NCBI GenBank assembly: GCA_021432635.1 | Contig: MU270098.1 | Coordinates: 186,001 to 250,000, forward strand | Length of the DNA stretch: 64,000 nt | Direction: 5' to 3' | From: Thozetella sp. PMI_491 | Lineage: Eukaryota > Ascomycota > Sordariomycetes > Chaetosphaeriales > Chaetosphaeriaceae | Shown here: piece by piece, positions 61,228-64,000 of the stretch | Position numbering within the stretch: the first letter of the stretch is position 1 | Layout: every line of letters begins with the position of its first letter | The notes under the pieces: generated by a model | What the model saw: the letters and a program-made list of their open reading frames with translations, nothing else | Told to the model about the DNA's origin: nothing | Database searches by the model: none | Position numbers and translations under genes: made by a program

Positions 61228-62153
61228 CTAATTGTCCCTCTCCCACCAAGGCTTAGACGCCTCGAGGAGCGCCTTGAAGGCCTGGCCATCATCCCCGCTT
61301 GCCTCGATGACCTTAGAAAACACGTCGTCCCCAAGTGTTTGGAGAAAGAGCAAGGGCCCAATGAGCATAAAGTCTGTGTAGCTCACTGTATGACCCATGA
61401 AGAACGGGCCCTCGTTCTCCTTCAGCAGGGCAGTCAATTCGGCGAAACCATCCTTGGCCTTCTCCCATCCACCACCGCTACACTCCTGGTAATACTGCTC
61501 CAGCGACATGCCCATGTCGCTCTCTCTCGATTCTTTGAAGTAAGGGAGGCTCTCATCAGCAAGCACCCGAGTGAAAACGAGGTAGATGTAGTCGGACCGA
61601 ATGGCAGTCATGGCGGCAATGTAAGGCGGCTTGAACCGGGCAAAATAAGGCGTGTCGAGCTGGATGGGGGGGTTAGGGTAGTCGGCCTCAAGTCTGGCCG
61701 CAATCTTGGTAGAATCCATGACGTACTCTTCGCCTCCTGCTAAGCGGATGGTTGGGCAGGTGAATTCCGTCTCGTTGGGGAAGCTACAAAGATTTAATAT
61801 CCTATTCCATCGGTGCCTATCCGATGAATGCGGATAGAAAGACATAAAGGCAAGGCAGCTCTCCTGCTGGCGTGGCCACAACAAAGCCATTCACCAACAA
61901 AAAAGGAGAATTGTATGGTAAGTGGGACTCACTGCGGTTCAAACTTTTGTTTGATCTCGGGATAATTCGTCTGTTCGATCTACTTAGTAACTTCCGGGTC
62001 GGGTAGAGAGGGCTGGCAGCCTACCCATTCGGTCACATAGTCTAAACCCTTGTAATTTAGCAGTAGCCTTGTTTTCCAGACGTTCCAGGACCAGCAACGT
62101 GCTGGCTCCTTGCTGGGGATATCGTATAGGATAATCGGCGAGGGGCTCGACAT
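61228..62153 (-). CDS. Glutathione S-transferase-like protein
   Basis: Exons 62153-62025, 61979-61933 and 61783-61228 give 243 aa. The N-terminal thioredoxin-like part reads IILYDIPSKEPARCWSWNVW, then YKGLDYVTEWIEQTNYPEI and CPTIRLAGGEEYVMDSTKIA. The last stretch is the usual glutathione-binding Pro and Asp-Ser turn of GST N domains. The all-helical C-terminal domain ends FMGHTVSYTDFMLIGPLLFL, a common GST C motif. Intron 1 (GTAGGC to AAGTAG) was chosen over reading through, because it removes a stop and restores the family spacing. The PARCWSWNVW start resembles a fungal subgroup of GST-like proteins seen near catabolic or natural-product genes. Its activity is unknown. Confidence 0.85.
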
Positions 62154-63000
62154 GATTGGTGTATCAGCTGAAGGTCGCAATGCAGCGTAAAGGAATAGGC
62201 GGGCTGTAAAATCAGGATCTATTTCTTCACTACGATTTGGACGACAGTTATAGTTTGCATCATTGTGCGGGGTGCTAGGCAGCAATTTTACCCGAGGCGC
62301 TTGTTCTGGTGGAGACGTACAACGCTCCATTCGAGTTTGGACGAATTTCTAGATTCTCGGTGGATACTAGGATCGATGGGGCCGAATATGCGGATGGACG
62401 CGTGTCCCCAGACTGTGACACTAAGGCCTCGGAGCTTGCAGATTAGCTGCGCTTACAATCTTCACGCTCGACACCTTGTATGTTTTTTGGATGTAAAAGA
62501 GGTTGATTGGCTAGGATCTCGCCAGATCCGCTTACAGCCGTAGGTGTACGGCGGGTTCTATTGTGCTACGGAAGCTAGAATATACGTGGCGGCATGCGGT
62601 CATCGTCGGTTCATAGGCAGCAATCTTTGATGCAGAGCCAGCTCGAAAATTATCGCCATTGATGTTTGATAAACGACTCGAAAGACCGTGTCGTTACATA
62701 AATAGCCCGGGAGGGGATAAGCTATCTCCGGTACGCACCACCACCTCGGTTTAGATTTCTCATCTGTTCCCAGCCGCAGAACCTTCTTGCCTAGCTAACA
62801 GGGCTTAAATCCAGACTAGATCTTATATTCGAAAAAAAAAAACCCCCCAAAAAACCCCCAAAAAAACCTGGAAGGTCTTGGTCGGAGACTATGCTGTCCT
62901 TGAAAGACTGGTAGAGAGGTAACTATGCCGAAGGGCTCGTATTCGAAGTCCATGGCCCTTGAGGTGTTGCGCCACCTCGGACTGGCAGCCCCTCCTTCAC
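62154..63000. other. Gene-free stretch with an A/C-run tract
   Basis: No gene recognised. Alternating A and C runs lie at about 62835-62867. It contains the GST-like promoter. Confidence 0.45.
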
Positions 63001-63780
63001 TTATTGGCAGCAGCCCTGTTTATCTTCCGCGGTACTGCTCAGATCATCACTGTAACCGGCGGCAAGGCGCGACCACTGACGAATTGGGCGCCCCTTGTTC
63101 TCTGCCGATGATGGACTCCCATCTTCCAGGAGTCGAAACGCGCCTCCCTTTCGCCCGAATGGCTTGGGCCACCCTTCCGGCGAATCTTCCCACCATTCTT
63201 GCCTTCCATAGACAGTCATGTCGAGTAGGGCGTAGGTGCTGCCCATATGCTCGCACCCACGGCCGGTTGTCCAGTATGTTTCGAAGACGCGGTCGCCGTC
63301 ACGGAGGTAGCACACTTTCATGCCAAAGTGGCGCCCGACGATCAGGCGCTCCTGCGACTCCTCGGGAACCGAGTACCACGGCATCTCCCAGCCCATGAAA
63401 TCATGGTAGCGACGGCTCTCGCCGTATGGGTCCGGACAGAAGGCGGCGAGGGTGACGCCGCGCGAGTGCAGGTAGGACAGTTCTGGAATCTCGCTGGCGT
63501 TGAAGCTGCAGCCTTCGCACTGGTTGGCGGCAGAGCAGCCCGCATGCCACATTTGGTACGACACAAATAGCTGCGTGCGGCCTTCGAATGCGTCGAGCAG
63601 CGACACAGTGCCTGCCGCTCCGAGGAGTGGAGTAGTAGCATCTACCTCGACCATTGGGAGTCGGCGGCGCGCTGCGGCGATGGCAGCACCTTCCCGGGTG
63701 TGCGCCTTCTCCCGCGCTCGGAGCTCCAGCACCTGAGCCTTCCATGTCTCCCGATCGACAATTGGCGGCGTTGGAGTCAT
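63001..63780 (-). CDS. DUF899-type thioredoxin-like protein
   Basis: A single exon gives 259 aa. The N-terminus DRETWKAQVLELRAREKAHT followed by AAARRRLPMVEV is the conserved opening of DUF899 proteins. FVSYQMWHAGCSAANQCEGC and SFNASEIPELSYLHSRGVTL follow, with a cysteine pattern at the end of a thioredoxin-like strand. FMGWEMPWYSV and RHFGMKVCYLRDGDRVFETY complete the fold. The C-terminus ends in GCCQ. The family is distantly related to AhpC/TSA peroxiredoxins but has no proven biochemical role. No signal peptide. Confidence 0.88.
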   Translation of the reverse strand: MTPTPPIVDRETWKAQVLELRAREKAHTREGAAIAAARRRLPMVEVDATTPLLGAAGTVSLLDAFEGRTQLFVSYQMWHAGCSAANQCEGCSFNASEIPELSYLHSRGVTLAAFCPDPYGESRRYHDFMGWEMPWYSVPEESQERLIVGRHFGMKVCYLRDGDRVFETYWTTGRGCEHMGSTYALLDMTVYGRQEWWEDSPEGWPKPFGRKGGAFRLLEDGSPSSAENKGRPIRQWSRLAAGYSDDLSSTAEDKQGCCQ

Positions 63781-64000
63781 GACAGTCGGCTTGCCTGGTT
63801 TGAATAGGTCAAGTTGGACGGGCTTTCAACACAGTTTATTGAGAGGTTTCTAGCCTAGTAAGGTCTGGGAATGTTGGCGATCTAGAGAGCATCACCTGTG
63901 TAGCTAGCTATTGAGGCTCATTTTTATAGCGACCTCACTCCATCCATCTTCCACGCGAATGGTACAGTACATTGGTGCTGTCGCTAAGCCCGGGTCAGAC
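63781..64000. other. Window end, promoter side of the DUF899 gene
   Basis: 220 bp, no gene recognised. The next gene would lie outside the window. Confidence 0.4.

Noticed and set aside
61980-62030. Premature stop in the GST-like gene
   Set aside because: The TAG belongs to the end of an intron (AAGTAG). Splicing GTAGGC to AAGTAG restores the frame and family spacing.

Overview
This window is nuclear DNA from a filamentous ascomycete (Pezizomycotina). Genes carry short GT-AG introns of about 45-100 bp. Fungus-only families dominate: Zn(II)2Cys6 regulators, a HET-domain protein, GH55, GH16 and GH47 glycoside hydrolases, a G1 glutamic peptidase and a pepsin-type protease. A broken transposon shows the CGA-to-TGA pattern left by repeat-induced point mutation (RIP). 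I rebuilt the exon structures by hand. All coding sums are divisible by three except the G1 peptidase, which carries one extra base. In the tyrosinase, two first-donor choices both keep the frame. I cannot name the species.

Layout. 0.8-3.4 kb: secreted GH55-type beta-1,3-glucanase (+). 3.7-14.2 kb: an efflux block of a DHA2-type MFS pump (-), a divergent Zn2Cys6 regulator (+) and a 13-exon ABCC transporter (-). The pump/regulator promoter holds a strong CCG/CGG dyad. 15.1-22.4 kb: a cytosolic sulfatase (-), a sugar-porter-type MFS permease (-) and a divergent Zn2Cys6 regulator (+), which looks like an import-and-desulfate locus. 23.9-29.0 kb: a short-chain dehydrogenase, then two tail-to-tail regulator genes. 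One lacks a zinc cluster; the other has a GC-AG intron splitting its zinc cluster. 29.8-41.8 kb: a FAD/BBE-like oxidoreductase, a single-span surface protein, a nitrilase, a HET-domain protein with C-terminal membrane spans, an aspartic protease and a four-span membrane protein.

43.7-44.5 kb holds the most unusual gene. It encodes a small secreted precursor with two near-identical cysteine modules and a third diverged one. Kex2-type Lys-Arg sites stand in front of the first two, and an intron is duplicated along with the module. 45.8-48.4 kb: a GH16 glucanase and an HSL-type hydrolase. 48.4-53.3 kb is a repeat island. It contains a RIP-damaged Fot1/pogo relic, two inverted LINE-like 3' ends with poly(A) tails, a third decayed relative and two SINE-like direct repeats. 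These surround the G1 peptidase gene, whose reading frame slips at a G9 run. 53.3-63.8 kb: a GH47 mannosidase, a large orphan membrane protein, a membrane-anchored tyrosinase, a GST-like protein and a DUF899 thioredoxin-like protein.

No polyketide synthase, NRPS or terpene synthase is present, so I do not call a secondary-metabolite cluster. Many secreted enzymes, transporters, regulators, a HET gene and transposon debris together suggest an accessory, environment-facing region.
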